Positions 10,500-21,130 are shown, counted from the first letter of the stretch. The stretch is DNA of 64,000 nt from Dendrolimus kikuchii (GCA_019925095.2 CM034392.1:131501-195500); one strand, 5' to 3'. Translations and numbers: made by a program. The notes: generated from the sequence alone by a model not told the origin.

Positions 10500-10660
10500 A
10501 TTGTGTTGGGTGCCGCGATACAGACCTAGAGTCTAGTGCAGCAACCGCCCCGCCAAAAAATTTGTAGCCTTAATTTTAACTACTATATAAGTTTTAGATA
10601 TAATTATATAAGGCCTAAAAATAAGTTTATATAAATAAATGAATTTGAATTTGAATATAA
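10500..10660 (+). repeat. LINE 3' tail with (GAATTT)n end
   Basis: Ends ATAAATAAATGAATTTGAATTTGAA. Its last 80 bp reappear at 10768-10851, directly upstream of an RTE-A fragment. Confidence 0.5.
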
Positions 10661-10767
10661 CTGTCATCTATAATACTCTGTCCTGTTTTTCCATTTTTAC
10701 CTTTTTGTATTTCATGACAAATGCTTTAAGACTTCGTCCAGATACGTAACATTGTTGTTAAAGCGTA

Positions 10768-10850
10768 GAATTTGTAGCCTTAATTTTAACTACTATATAG
10801 TTTTATATATAATTATATAAGGCCTATAAATAAGTTTATATAAATAAATG
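10768..10850 (+). repeat. Second copy of the same LINE tail
   Basis: TTTGTAGCCTTAATTTTAAC to AATAAATGAG repeats 10558-10645 with few differences. The two copies are 210 bp apart, consistent with a local duplication. Confidence 0.6.
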
Positions 10851-11380
10851 AGGAAGGTGTGTCGTGGCCTTCCACGACTTCTGCATCCATCCACTTTTGC
10901 ATTGTATATCGGTTTAGTCATTCTTTCCACATGCCCGAACCACCGGAGCATTACTTTCCTTACCTTCACCCCGACACTCTCTTTCAGACCAACTCTCTTT
11001 CTTACTTCGGTATTACGAACGCGGTCCGCGAGCGTCACTCCGCAGATTTTGCGCAGTGCTCGCATCTCGACCGCGTTTACTCTACTTTCATGCTCTCTCT
11101 TCCATACCCAACTCTCGCTTCCATACGTGAGCGTAGGTACCAGCACCGCGTTGTGTACGGCGAGCTGGGCCTTCTGGCTGAGGTTCTTAGCGCCTAGAAG
11201 TTTACCTAACGCTCCATTCAAACTATTCCCCAAATTCACTCTTCTTTCTATATCAGCAGTGTACCTTCCATCCCTGCTAAAAGCACATCCAAGATATACA
11301 AACTCATTCACTTGCTCCAGCATAACATCATCGACCATTATCCTTGCATTCGTTCTGGTTTCTTCTCTTTCAAACACCAT
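10793..11380 (-). pseudogene. RTE-A reverse transcriptase C-terminal region
   Basis: This is the longest RTE-A coding remnant, 195 codons. Signs of an RTE-clade non-LTR retrotransposon are the order VDDVMLEQVNEFVYLG, DIERRVNLGNSLNGALGKL, AVHNAVLVPTLTYGSESW, MRALRKICGVTLADRVRNTE and LRWFGHVERM. This is the segment downstream of the YXDD catalytic core; the endonuclease and catalytic palm are missing. A small deletion removes about seven residues after GHVERM, and the true C-terminus and (GTAT)n tail are lost: the family match stops at about 10851, so residues after RPRHTF come from the adjacent LINE tail. Loss of both ends makes it non-functional. Element extent is about 10851-11393. Confidence 0.85.
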
Positions 11381-11393
11381 AACCTTTATGTAA

Positions 11394-11875
11394 TTTTATC
11401 ATTTGTAATATAATTTACACTAGAAGTATATATAATTTAATTAATTTAGTCAGCTTAGAGTATTTTGGAGTGAAAATTAGCCTAAATTATAGACTTAATC
11501 TCACATCTGGTCTTATTATTACATATTGTCATATAACCCTATTTAGAATTGAAGTATTCTGTATCTGAGAAAGAATCTGTTAATCAACCATTCTGAGAGC
11601 TTTCTCTTAAATAATGGGATATTTTTTTCTACTTTAACGTAAAAATCATAGGCGATATGATAATACAGGCTCAGTGAATTCAGTGAGTAAAGTCACGGTC
11701 AACAGTAACAAGACTTGTCACGCACTGTGGCGGCGCGCGTTTCATCTGTCAAACTAACAATTTGCCCATTTAACGTAACTTGCATTCAAGTAGCCCGAAA
11801 CATGTTCACAATTATATATGGCTCTTTTACAACGCGGTCAGCGGATTAAATGATGAAACCATAATCTATCGTATA
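11394..11875. other. Unclassified AT-rich stretch
   Basis: Contains a short repeat (CTGTTAATCAACCATTCTGAG at about 11576) that recurs at 12677 right after an RTE-A tail. No gene seen. Confidence 0.35.
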
Positions 11876-12040
11876 CTAGCTGTCCCGGCAGACGTCGTTC
11901 TGCCCTGAAGAAATAAAGCTATCCTATCTTTCAAGTCGGATCAAACTGCACACGGTGTGTAAATTTGATTAAAATCGGTCAAGTAGTTTAGGAGTCCATC
12001 GCGGACAAACAACGTGACACGTAATTTATATATATTAAGA
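11876..12040 (-). mobile_element. Helitron-B, complete short copy
   Basis: Reversed CTAG end at 11876-11879 preceded by A, hairpin GGCAGA...TCTGCC just inside, and reversed TC end at 12039-12040 followed by T. Total 165 bp with no target duplication, as expected for Helitron insertion between A and T. Non-autonomous. Confidence 0.8.
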
Positions 12041-12111
12041 TTTACAATGTTATGATCTACACCTGCCTAATTCGGCCACGCTTCGCTGAGGCTCGGTTTG
12101 AGTTAATTAAC

Positions 12112-12665
12112 TTCTAGGCGCTAAGAACCTCAGCCAGAAGGCCCAGCTCGCCATACACAACGCGGTGCTAGTACCTACGCTCACGTATGGATGCGAGAGT
12201 TGGGTATGGAAGAGAGCATGAAAGTAGAGTAAACGCGGTCGAGATGCGAGCACTGCGCAAAATCTGCGGAGTGACGCTCGCGGACCGCGTTCATAATACC
12301 GAAGTAAGAAAGAGAGTTGGTCTGAAAGAGAGTGTCGGGGTGAAGGTAAGGAAAAGAATGCTCCGGTGGTTCGGGCATGTGGAAAGAATGCATGATGAAA
12401 GAATGACTAAACAGATATACCATGCAAAAGTGGATGGATGCAGAAGTCGTGGAAGGCCACGACACACCTTCCATGATCAAATTGATCGTGTACTAGCAGA
12501 AGGTGATGTCAGGAGCCTTAAGAACAGGCGAGCGTGCATGACAAGAGCTATGAATGTCAAAGAAGCAAGTGAGGTGTGTAAGAATAAGCCTAAATGGCGC
12601 TCTGTTGTTCGTGCCTACTCCACAACGGGAATTGGCGTGAAGTTATGTATGTATGTATGTATGTA
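12112..12665 (+). mobile_element. RTE-A fragment, about 550 bp
   Basis: One of the longest copies. Coding order TYG(C)ESWVWKREHESRVNAVEM, then RKICGVTLADRV, LRWFGHVERMHDERMTKQIY, SRGRPRHTFHDQIDRVLAEG and EASEVCKNKPKWRSVVRAY, ending in a (GTAT)n tail. A frame change near 12190 and a changed C-terminus (STTGIGVKL) show decay. Confidence 0.85.
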
Positions 12666-12839
12666 GTAATAACACCTGTTAATTAACCATTCTGAGAGCT
12701 GTCTTTTAAATAATGGTATGCTTTTAAAGTGTATATAAAAGTGATTGTGATATCATTAATAGACGGACAGACAGAATGATGGTTGACAGGATGTGGTTTT
12801 TGTAGGGGTTCACATTTTTGTCATTTGGCCACGACAACC
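12666..12839. repeat. Short repeat next to RTE-A tail
   Basis: 12677-12725 matches 11576-11625. Otherwise unclassified. Confidence 0.35.
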
Positions 12840-13246
12840 GCGTAAAACCATTTGTCCCGTACAAAATAGATTTGTACTGATAAGGCTCAAAATTTAAATT
12901 TGTATTACTTCAAAAATGTTGTCCCGTTACTACTCACGCGTCAAATGTAAGAGGAAGGACGGAACGAGGACAACAGTACAATAACGCCTCTACGGATATT
13001 CACATGACAAAGAGGGACAACATGACATGTACGACTGCTAGTAAAATGAGGTGACCGAGGCCGATCACATCCGATTCTTAACGAACATTTCCGAACTAGA
13101 AGTTTTGTACGGGACAAATGAGGGAATGACGCTCACCGCCTCACCGGCCTCATCGCTTCAAATGTACTGCCGCGGTACAAACCATACGAATCTTCTCGCC
13201 TCATTTGAAATGATATATTGTACTGGTTCAGTACAAAATGTCAAAA
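12840..13246. mobile_element. Repeat D, copy 1
   Basis: About 400 bp, closely matched by 46875-47282. Internally it has inverted boxes TTTGTCCCGTACAAAA and TTTTGTACGGGACAAA and ends in CAGTACAAAATGTC. Both copies keep a 49-50 codon frame starting MTEADHIRFLTNISELEVLY. The inverted boxes suggest a non-autonomous DNA transposon, but termini and target duplications are not certain. Confidence 0.5.
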
Positions 13247-13276
13247 CAAACTCTTCAGCTTTATATTAGTATAAGA
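13247..13276 (-). mobile_element. Helitron-A TC-end fragment
   Basis: AACTCTTCAGCTTTATATTAG then TATAAGA/T, joined directly to repeat D. Confidence 0.55.
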
Positions 13277-13533
13277 TACAATACGGTACACACTGTTTTT
13301 GTAGGTGAATTTATAATTACGCACCTCACCTGAAAAGAGATACAACATTTAAAGCTAATTAATTCACAATTTCAATTAATCTAATACGTTAAATTAACAT
13401 TGGTTATTTGTTCTAACTGACAACAAACTCTGACAAGTGTGTACAAGTGACATTACATTGGCACTTGACATGTACTATGATAATCCCCCCCCATGGGCGC
13501 CAAATTCAAATCGAATGAAGTTACTCTTCATAT
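13277..13533. other. Unclassified stretch
   Basis: No feature recognised. Confidence 0.25.
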
Positions 13534-13996
13534 TGTTACGAGTGTGGGACTCGAATTAAAAATGCCGTTGGAATTACTATAGAGTTTATTAGAACTGTAC
13601 AAACACGTATAGAACAGGCACAAATATGACTAGACACAGCCAGTACTAACTGCGCAATTCAATAACACGTGCAAAGTCCTTTACTATATCGCTTGTCGAA
13701 TGAACACACGTCTTGCTAGTATCATAATCGTCGCTTGACTGCCTTACCCCTCCGTTCGGTCATTGTTTGTATAATAGAACAAAGGACCGTGTTCACCGAG
13801 TTAATCCGCACACCTGGCAAGCAATGATTAGTTCGATACTAATGACGGCCATAAAAGAAGTAGAAAAACAATAGCATGTTTTTCTAAACTACAAATTATA
13901 AACACAAAGTAAACAAAACAATTCCTAAATCCGGTGGCTAAAAAAACTGCGTTTTACGACCTGCAGGTGTGCGCATTCCTGTGTCGGTATGTAACA
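13534..13996 (-). mobile_element. Solo LTR, 463 bp
   Basis: Starts TGTTACGAG and ends TATGTAACA, flanked by ATAT on both sides. Read on the minus strand it ends with AATAAACTCTATAG and a short R/U5-like stretch, as an LTR should. A related copy in opposite orientation is at 57402-57888 and an internal portion at 15845-16110. Gypsy or BEL/Pao type is likely but not shown, as no internal coding region is attached. Confidence 0.6.
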
Positions 13997-14452
13997 ATAT
14001 ATTTATATTTGTTATTTTAAAGTGGCCGCCCATCGACATCTGCAATACTAAAACTCTTATTATATTACACTGATTTAGGGACCCGGTAAAAAGGGCGGGC
14101 GCGGCCTACATATGCATTTAAACTTGTTTTCTTTTATTACACTACTACTCGCATGTAGAGAAAGGGTTTGAAGAGTCCCATACCTTAATTTGTAGCGCTC
14201 TGGGAAAACAGTGAGAGAAAATTGATTCTGTCCTTATTAGGGTAAACTACACAATTGTTGCCATTTACCCTCAATAATTAGCAAACTATTAACTTACTCA
14301 AAGAATTAAGAAATGTTAATAATGTTTATGTTTTGTAGCCATGCAATAATAATAACATCTCCGCCGGCCTCAGGACTATACCGTCGGAGATGGGTTATTT
14401 AAATTAACAAGTTTTAATATTTTTTTATTTTGAAGTCATAGAATATTATAAT
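13997..14452. other. Unclassified stretch
   Basis: CTCCGCCGGCC...GGAGATGGG at about 14358-14394 is a small GC-rich near-palindrome. No gene seen. Confidence 0.3.
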
Positions 14453-15005
14453 AATACTAATATCGGCTCATAAACGTCCCACTGCTGGGCTCGAATCTCC
14501 TACTATAGGGGAATGAACAGTATACCCGTCACGCTTGTCCGAGGCCGCTTGGCAGGTGTGACACATCGGTTATCTCGATGTGCAGGTTGCATCACGATGT
14601 TTTCCTTCACCGTTGTTAGCACGTGGTAATTGTAACAATATGCACATTAGATCAGAACACTGACTAAGTGGTGCATGCGGTCCGGCTAGGATCGAACCTG
14701 CGCCCTTTGAGTTTGGGACGCGTGCGCTAGCCATTACGCTAGAAAACTGACTAAGCGGTGCATGCGGTCCGGCCAGGATCGAACCCGCGCCCTTTGAGTT
14801 TGGGAAGCGTGCGCTAGCCATTACGTTAGAAAACTGACTAAGTGGTGCATGCGGTCTGGCCAGGATCGAACCCGCGCCCTTTGAGTTTGCGGCGCGTGCG
14901 CTAGCAATTACGCTAGAAAACTGACTAAATTTTGCATGCGGTCCGGCCAGGATCGAACCCGCGCCCTTTGAGTTTGGGACGCGTGCGCTAGCCATTACGC
15001 TACCA
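14453..15005 (-). mobile_element. SINE-1 with four tandem tRNA-like heads
   Basis: On the minus strand the tRNA-like head (GTGGTAGCGTAATGGCTAGC A-box region; GGTTCGATCC B-box) is repeated four times with an exact 87-bp period (GTGCATGCGG starts at 14671, 14758, 14845 and 14932). A single SINE-1 body follows, ending near 14453. Since 87 is a multiple of three, the repeats read as a 29-residue repeated peptide in a 179-codon frame (15109-14570); I regard that as incidental. Other SINE-1 copies here have one head. Confidence 0.8.
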
Positions 15006-15174
15006 CGACTTATATCACATAGCATATTATTATCACAAAAATATTCCTGTCCATTTTCTTTAAGATTTTTCTTATAAATACTTACATTATATACAATTGA
15101 TTTTTTCAAAATATTACTTCATACTATTAAAAAAATAATACAGAAGAATATTATAATTGTAAATAACTAGTTCC

Positions 15175-15325
15175 TATATATAAGTATAGATATAAGGCCA
15201 ACACTGCACATGCACTTCCTCACAACACCAGCATGTAAAAACAAACAATAAGCGTGTACAGAGTCTCAAATTTTTCATAGAAATTAATTATTAAAAAAGG
15301 GTACGGAACTCGAGTCCGTAGAGAT
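15175..15325 (+). repeat. Repeat E, internally deleted copy
   Basis: TATAAGGCCAACACTGCACA at the start and GGAACTCGAGTCCGTAGAGA at the end match 20850-21130. The middle, about 110 bp, is missing. Confidence 0.65.
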
Positions 15326-15336
15326 ATATATAATAA

Positions 15337-15430
15337 CTAGCTGTCCCGGCAGACGTTGTTCTGCCCTGAACTAATAAAATTTAGAACCCGATTCCAGCGC
15401 CACCTACCGGGTCCAAATGTTAGCTATCCT
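15337..15430 (-). mobile_element. Helitron-B CTAG-end fragment
   Basis: A/CTAGCTGTCCCGGCAGACG with the GGCAGA/TCTGCC hairpin and the GATTCCAGCGCCACCTACCG segment shared with 56894-57102. The TC end is not found. Confidence 0.65.
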
Positions 15431-15432
15431 AC

Positions 15433-15729
15433 GTGAATTTGATTATGAGATGCCCTGAGGCGTGTGTCGCCAAAATGACGTCAGCGGCCAAGTTGAACCC
15501 ACACGGGGCCGCTAGGCGGGCAGTCAGCTCTCAAACTGGTCCGGCAGACGACCATGCATTCTTCAGGCTCATCTGTGAATTCCGTTTCTATTTCCACAGC
15601 GCTCCAGGCGGCTCGATCGATAGACCTGTTCTTGGTAAGTTGGTGGTGTGCCGGGCAGAATTAATTTCGCGTGGCCTTAATAGTTTCGGTATATTAATTT
15701 TGACTCGCAAAGAAATAAAAATATATTAA
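15433..15729 (+). other. 98-codon open frame, unrecognised
   Basis: Open frame without recognisable domains, directly following a Helitron-B fragment and ending in an AATAAAAATATATTAAA stretch. It may be captured or older Helitron interior. No support for expression. Confidence 0.2.
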
Positions 15730-15844
15730 AAATGTTATCAATATTTATCCAAGAGATCTAAACTTCAATTCATATGTAAATTACATATGTAGGTATTAAC
15801 TTAAGATCTTAATCCTAATTTGATTGTACTCGTTTATGGTCGTT

Positions 15845-16110
15845 CGAAGGAACAATTAAGCAGGTGTGCGGATTACGTTTTCTGGGAAATTGCGTCGACG
15901 CTTGACAGGTAGACACATTGTATAATTTAGTATAAAACAATGCCCGAACGGAGGTGTTAGGCAGTCAAGCGACGATTGCGATACGAGCAAGACGTGTGTA
16001 CATTCAATAAGCTATATAGTGACGGACTTTGCGCGTGTTATTGAATCATGCAGTTTGTACTGGTTGTGTACAGTTATATTTGTACCTGTGTTTATTAACA
16101 TTATACAGGT
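15845..16110 (+). mobile_element. LTR-family fragment
   Basis: GGAGGTGTTAGGCAGTCAAGCGACGAT, GACGTGTGTACATTC and GGACTTTGCGCGTGTTATTGA correspond in reverse to the LTR at 13534-13996. Ends are truncated. Confidence 0.55.
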
Positions 16111-16660
16111 CCATCAGGCATGCGGAAAGGGACAGTATTAAAGGAATCCAGAAAAAAAGGATTGGTCCCGAGGGATAAAACTATAAGGCCAAATAGATGG
16201 CACTGTAAATAATGTTTTTGCGCTGCCCGTTGCATACACGTGTCTTGGTAAGTTGAAGAAGACGTATCGGTTTCATACATTATTGAGCTGAGATTGTAAA
16301 AAGATGAGAAATTTTAATATGTTGATATTTTTTACAAGCTTTTATTTTACTTGCAATGGATGTATGTAAGTTCGGGTGGAATCTTGCAAGTTAAATTTGA
16401 CCAACTTCCCGGTTTCCGATTGAGCTGAAATTTTGCACGCATGTGTATATCGCGTGACAGTGCAATAATATGGTACCATGGAGCTGATCTGATGATGGAG
16501 TCGGAAGGTGGCCATAGAAACTCCTGTACTAAACAAGATAGACCCGTCGTGTTTGGGCTCGTTTTACTTGTCTTAGGCTAGCACTCTGCTGTTACATGAT
16601 ATCCAGGATCTCAAATTTAAAAACCTTTTTAAAAAGCTTATTAATTGTTATTGGTTAGTT
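16111..16660. other. Unclassified stretch
   Basis: A 64-codon minus frame (16536-16342) has no recognisable domain. No gene supported. Confidence 0.3.
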
Positions 16661-16671
16661 ATTTTAATGAA

Positions 16672-17098
16672 TTATGATTTTGTATGGCAGTGAAGCATGG
16701 CCTGTACTTGAGCGACATAAGCAAGAGCTGCGTGTCAGGGGAGTGAATATGCTTCGGAGGAAGTGTGGAGTCACGAGGAAGGACCGCGTCAGGAACTCCC
16801 GCATCCGCAGCAGTCTTCACGTCCGTGACATAGCAGACAGACTGCAGGAGAGTCGGCCACGTTTTACGGAAACTGGCTAGTTACGTGGGCAAGAAACGTC
16901 CAAACATGCTTCCTCCACCAGATATCTTTCGCAGAGGGGTAGGCCCAAGAAATGCTGGCTTGACATTGTGAGGGATGACAAGCATACCAGTGGTCTCAAT
17001 ACAAGGGATGCCGAAGATCGCGCGAAGTGGAGAAGAAAAAGTAGGAAAGCGGACCCTCGGCATCGAAATGATCGCTCCGAACGCAACCAGGAGTTAAC
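16672..17098 (+). pseudogene. RTE-B reverse transcriptase C-terminus, decayed
   Basis: LYGSEAWPVLERHKQELR, MLRRKCGVTRKDRVRN, SSLHVRDIADRLQESRPRF, and in another frame RDAEDRAKWRRKSRKADPRH and a final QELTPV are the C-terminal marks of a second RTE-like non-LTR family. At least one frameshift and a lesion before 16880 inactivate it. It joins directly to RTE-A at 17100. Confidence 0.7.
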
Positions 17099-17104
17099 GC
17101 CAGT

Positions 17105-17862
17105 TATTTTAACGAATACCGAAGTAAGAAAGAGAGTTGGTCTGAAAGAGAGTGTCGGGGTGAAGGTAAGGAAAGGAATGCACGCGAATTTACCCCAAAT
17201 CGGTCTGTTTTCAAGTGATAACAGGCCGAATTTGGGTCGGATCGAGACGTGGCGCAAATCAAACTGTAGGTCTTGAGGAGGCCTATAGTATAGTGGTCGC
17301 GGACCAGGGGTCGCCCTTGGAAAAACGGGAATATATGAAATTTGGGAATTTGGGATGCGATTATTGAAAGCGCTATTAGGCGCACGGAGACGAGAGTGGT
17401 GTCGGCGGATAGCCCTCGACGAGCACTATCCGACGATGCCAAAAAAGAGGGGGGTGACAATAGGAAAAAGTCGAATTTGTCGATGAAAACCGAATTTTCT
17501 GGGTAAAAATCACCAGAAAACCGGTATACCACCGACGATTCGGGCCAACGAGGTATCCTTGGAAAGGTCTTGAAGAGACCTATCCAATGATATAAGGAAT
17601 GGTGGTGGTTCGGGCATGTGGAAAGAATGCATGATGAGAGAATGATTAAACAGATATACAATGCAAAAGTGGATGGATGCAGAAGTCGCGGAAGGCCACG
17701 ACACACCTTCCATGATCAAATTGATGTCAGGAGCCTTAAGAACAGACGAGCGTGCATGACAAAGAAGCAAGTGAGGTGTGTAAGAATAAGCCTGAATGGC
17801 GCTCTGTTGTTCGTGCCTACCCCGCAAGGGAACTGGCGTGAAGTTATGTATGTATGTATTTT
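17105..17862 (+). mobile_element. RTE-A copy split by a 413-bp insertion
   Basis: 17105-17180 (NTEVRKRVGLKESVGVKV) and 17602-17862 (FGHVERMHDERM ... PARELA, GTAT tail) are adjacent parts of one RTE-A fragment. A deletion in the second part removes DRVLAEG and part of the MTRVMNVK segment. Confidence 0.75.
17181..17593. mobile_element. 413-bp unclassified insertion
   Basis: Flanked by AAGGAATG at 17173-17180 and 17594-17601, interrupting RTE-A. Inside are an inverted pair CCCAAATCGG(T)CTGTT / AACAGGCCGAATTTGGG (17191-17236) and a repeated box CTTGA(G/A)GAG(G/A)CCTAT (17273, 17569). No terminal inverted repeats. An 8-bp target duplication fits hAT- or P-like integration, but the missing inverted termini leave the class open. 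Confidence 0.5.
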
Positions 17863-18020
17863 AATGAATGAATCGTATGTTGTAAGTGTCTTTATTTTAA
17901 TAATCGTTGAAATTCATCGATTATGGTAAAGGATGAGTTATTTTACTCGTGTCGTGTCGTTATTTTAAAGACTTCTCCTATTCCAAAGAGGATTTGGAGC
18001 TGATGTTTTCAATTTTGAAA

Positions 18021-18317
18021 GGAGAAAGAATACAATTTCCTGCGGCCTGGCGGCCTGTCGTAAGAGGCGACTAAACAACCCACAGCCAGGTGGTAGGGCA
18101 TTTGCCCGACTGGATGGCGACCACCCCTGGTCTAGAGTATGCCGCCATAACAACCTTGTGTTGTGTTCCGGCATTATTGACCAGGTTCCAGTCTCCTTTA
18201 AGAGAGCAGCAGCGCTTTTGTAGCACCTTTGGCGTTGCAAATGTCCATAGGCGATGGTAACCGCTTTCCATCAAGTGGGCAGTCTGCCTGTCTGCTGAAC
18301 TACTGCAAAAAAAAAAA
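18021..18317 (+). mobile_element. Retroposon-C copy
   Basis: Slightly 5'-truncated (starts AGGAGAAAGAATACAATTTC), ends ACTACTGCAAAAAAAAAA. Confidence 0.8.
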
Positions 18318-18360
18318 GAAATATAACGGTTTTTAAAGTATATCTTAACTCATTACATTT

Positions 18361-18561
18361 TGGAACGAAGTTCCTTATCGCGCGTTGTGAAAGGGGGCTA
18401 GACGGAAAAAATTCTTACGAAAAGTTGTCACGACACTTTTTGCTATAGTAAGCTATTGTAAGCTGTGCGGCGTCGCATGTTTCTCTGTCTGTCTGTCTGT
18501 CTCTCTCTCTCAATTCCAATTACAATTCCTTCACTAATTAATCGAAAGGAACTTCGTTCCA
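18361..18561. mobile_element. 201-bp MITE
   Basis: Begins TGGAACGAAGTTCCTT and ends with its complement AAGGAACTTCGTTCCA (16 bp perfect terminal inverted repeats); each terminus is itself palindromic (GGAACGAAGTTCC). A (TCTG)n/(TC)n microsatellite lies inside at 18482-18512. No coding capacity, so it would need a transposase in trans. Confidence 0.6.
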
Positions 18562-19035
18562 TCCGGGTGTCCCTTGACACCTCTCAAGTTTTTTAAATCC
18601 ATCATTCCCTGTCCCATATGCACGACTTTAAAACTTGTATGCAACGCATAATTTAAACTCGACGCGAACGAAGTTTCGCTGGCATAATTATTTACCGAAA
18701 GTGTGCATGATGTTGTTGGTTGCATTCCTTGCACGTGCACAGCTGCAGGGTGCAGGCGAGGCCCTCCCATCCCACGCACGTGTCGTATATCAAAAAGCTA
18801 CCACACAAAAAATTGTGTTGGGAATACGCACAAAAACGTCTAGGTTCGGCGACGTTCGGATAACGACTCCAAGAAACCTGATAGTGTTAACATATTCCTG
18901 TTTGTTACATGTCCCGTGGGAACAGGAACCTTCCCCGGGATGAAGGATAATCCTATATATGTTTCGAGTGTAAATATTTCAAACATCATAATAATAATTA
19001 TTCTCTATTCTCGGCGAGTCGCCGTCTGTTCATTT
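18562..19035. other. Unclassified stretch, Helitron-interior-like
   Basis: Includes GTCCCGTGGGAACAGG and CCGGGATGAAGGATAATCCTA boxes, which I associate with lepidopteran Helitron interiors. No termini seen. Two short open frames lack domains. Confidence 0.25.
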
Positions 19036-20345
19036 TTAACCGACTTCAAAAAAAGGAGGAGGTTTTCAATTCGTTCTTTTTCTTTTTGCTTTTTTTTATG
19101 TATGTTCATCGATTACTCTGAGATTTATGATCCGATTTACGTGATTCTTTTTTTGTTCGACGCGCAATAGTTGCCATTTAGTCGCCTAAAAATTTGACAT
19201 AGTTTGCCCCCGTAGTTTTCATTTTATGAACATTTTTTATGAAAAATTTCCATTCCGTTCCATATGTACACCGATTACTCTGAGAGTTATGATCCGATTT
19301 ACGTGATTCTTTTTTGTTCAACGCGAAATAGCTGCCATTTGGTTGCCTAAAAATTTGACATAGTTTGGCCCCGTAGTTTTCATTTTATGAATATTTTTTA
19401 TTAAAAATTTCCATTCCGTTCCATATGTACACCGATTACTCTGAGAGTTATGATCCGATTTACGTGATTCTTCTTTTGTTCGACGCGGAATAGCTGCCAT
19501 TTGGTTGCCTAAAAATTTGACATAGTTTGCCCCCGTAGTTTTCATTTTATGAACATTTTTTATGAAAAATTTCCATTCCGTTCCATATGTACACCGATTA
19601 CTCTGAGAGTTATGATCCGATTTACGTGATTCTTTTTTGTTCAACGCGAAATAGCTGCCATTTGGTTGCCTAAAAATTTGACATAGTTTGGCCCCGTAGT
19701 TTTCATTTTATGAATATTTTTTATTAAAAATTTCCATTCCGTTCCATATGTACACCGATTACTCTGAGAGTTATGATCCGATTTACGTGATTCTTCTTTT
19801 GTTCGACGCGGAATAGCTGCCATTTGGTTGCCTAAAAATTTGACATAGTTTGGCTCCGTAGTTTTCATTTTATAAATTTTTTTTATGAAAAATTTCCATT
19901 CCGTTCCATATGTACACCGATTACCCTGAGAGTTATGATCCGATTTACGTGATTCTTTTTTTGTTCGACGCGGAATAGCTGCCATTTGGTTCCCTAAAAA
20001 TTTGACATAGTTTGGCCCCGTAGTTTTCATTTTATAAAAATTTTTTATGAAAAATTTCCATTCCGTTCCATATGTACACCGATTAAGCTGAGATTTATGA
20101 TCCGATTTGCAGAATTATTGTTTAGTTTGATGCGGAATAGTTCCCATTTGGTTCCCTAAAAATTTAACATGGTTTGGCCCAGTAGTCTTTATTTTACGAA
20201 TATTTTTTTGTTCCCGTTTCTTGGGACCTATATTTTTAAGGAGCGCGGCACCTTTCGTAGGTCTACCCATACATAGCTAGAAACTAAAAAGTAACAAATA
20301 AAATAAAAAAAACTTTGTTTAAAAAAACCGACTTCAAACACTAAA
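19036..20345 (-). mobile_element. CCGACTTC family copy 2 with 161-162 bp array
   Basis: Enters with TTAACCGACTTCAAAAAAAG and leaves through the link CGCGGCACCTTTCGTAGGTC at about 20240-20275. In between is an array of about 6.5 units; CATATGTACACCG starts at 19261, 19422, 19584, 19745, 19907 and 20069 (spacing 161, 162, 161, 162, 162). Units alternate between two types, making a 323-bp higher-order repeat whose two copies (19201-19523 and 19524-19846) look identical. Minus-strand frames of 108 and 129 codons read a 54-residue repeated peptide (TEWKF, KMKTTGPNYVKFLGNQMAAI, ESRKSDHNSQ). Confidence 0.7.
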
Positions 20346-20572
20346 AAGTATAAAATAACTTATTTCTAAAGCTATTATTATTAATATATATTATCTAAAA
20401 CATCTTGAAGTCGGTGCAAAGTAAAACATAAAAATTACTATATTTTTTTGAAAATTACTAAGCACCGACTTTAAGATGTTTTAGATAATATATATTAATA
20501 ATAATAGGTTTAGAAATAAGTTATTTTATACTTTTTGGTTTTTTTAGTTTTTGAAGTCGGTTTTTTTATGTT
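20310..20572. repeat. Foldback module of the CCGACTTC family
   Basis: AAACCGACTTCAAACACTAA...TTATTTCTAAAGCTATTATT is mirrored by AATAATAGGTTTAGAAATAA...GAAGTCGGTTTTTTT. Homologous modules are at 8208-8485, 9455-9680 and 35068-35275. Confidence 0.7.
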
Positions 20573-20849
20573 CATGTCCATGTGTGTAAGAAATTAAACC
20601 TTAATTTAAAAAAAAAAATGTTTTTCTTTGTCGCGATCTTTAATTTTAAATCCTGATTTGTTTTACCTTCTGCTCCGATTTAAAACAAATTGAGCCTGGT
20701 AACACTAGTGATTATAAAACTTATACACATACTCAAACCAACGCGCACTACCATCGCATTGCATTACACGCACACCTCACAAACAAACCAAGACGCACAA
20801 AGAGCCTAAACATTAATAACCCAGGCACAGAGAAGAAAAAAACAACACA
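20573..20849. other. Unclassified AT-rich stretch
   Basis: No gene or known repeat family identified. Confidence 0.25.
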
Positions 20850-21130
20850 CATGGCACTAGATAGGACTATATATAAGTGTAGATATAAGGCCAACACTGC
20901 ACATGCACTTCCTCACAACACCAGCATGTAACAGATACACTCTACATTAGTATAAGTTTAGTATTCAAATTAGAATAAATTAATATAATAACCACAACAT
21001 AAAAATCACCAAATTAATGTCACACGCAGTAACAAAAATAAACAATAAGCGTGTATGGACTCTAAAATCTTTCATAGAAATTAAGTAGTAAAAAAGGGTA
21101 CGGAACTCGAGTCCGTAGAGATGTTAATAA
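20850..21130 (+). repeat. Repeat E, full copy
   Basis: From CACACATGGCACTAGATAGG to ACTCGAGTCCGTAGAGATGT. Present reversed at 37455-37790 and deleted at 15175-15325. No coding capacity; class unknown. Confidence 0.65.

Noticed and set aside
10848..11393. 181-codon plus-strand frame
   Set aside because: Antisense of the RTE-A reverse transcriptase fragment, which carries the recognisable motifs.
14641..15003. CRISPR-like array (four regular repeats)
   Set aside because: Repeats are contiguous tRNA-like units without unique spacers, in a eukaryotic repeat landscape.
14570..15109. 179-codon frame with a 29-residue repeated peptide
   Set aside because: It is the antisense-readable product of four tandem tRNA-like heads with an 87-bp period; RNA promoter sequence explains the repeat.
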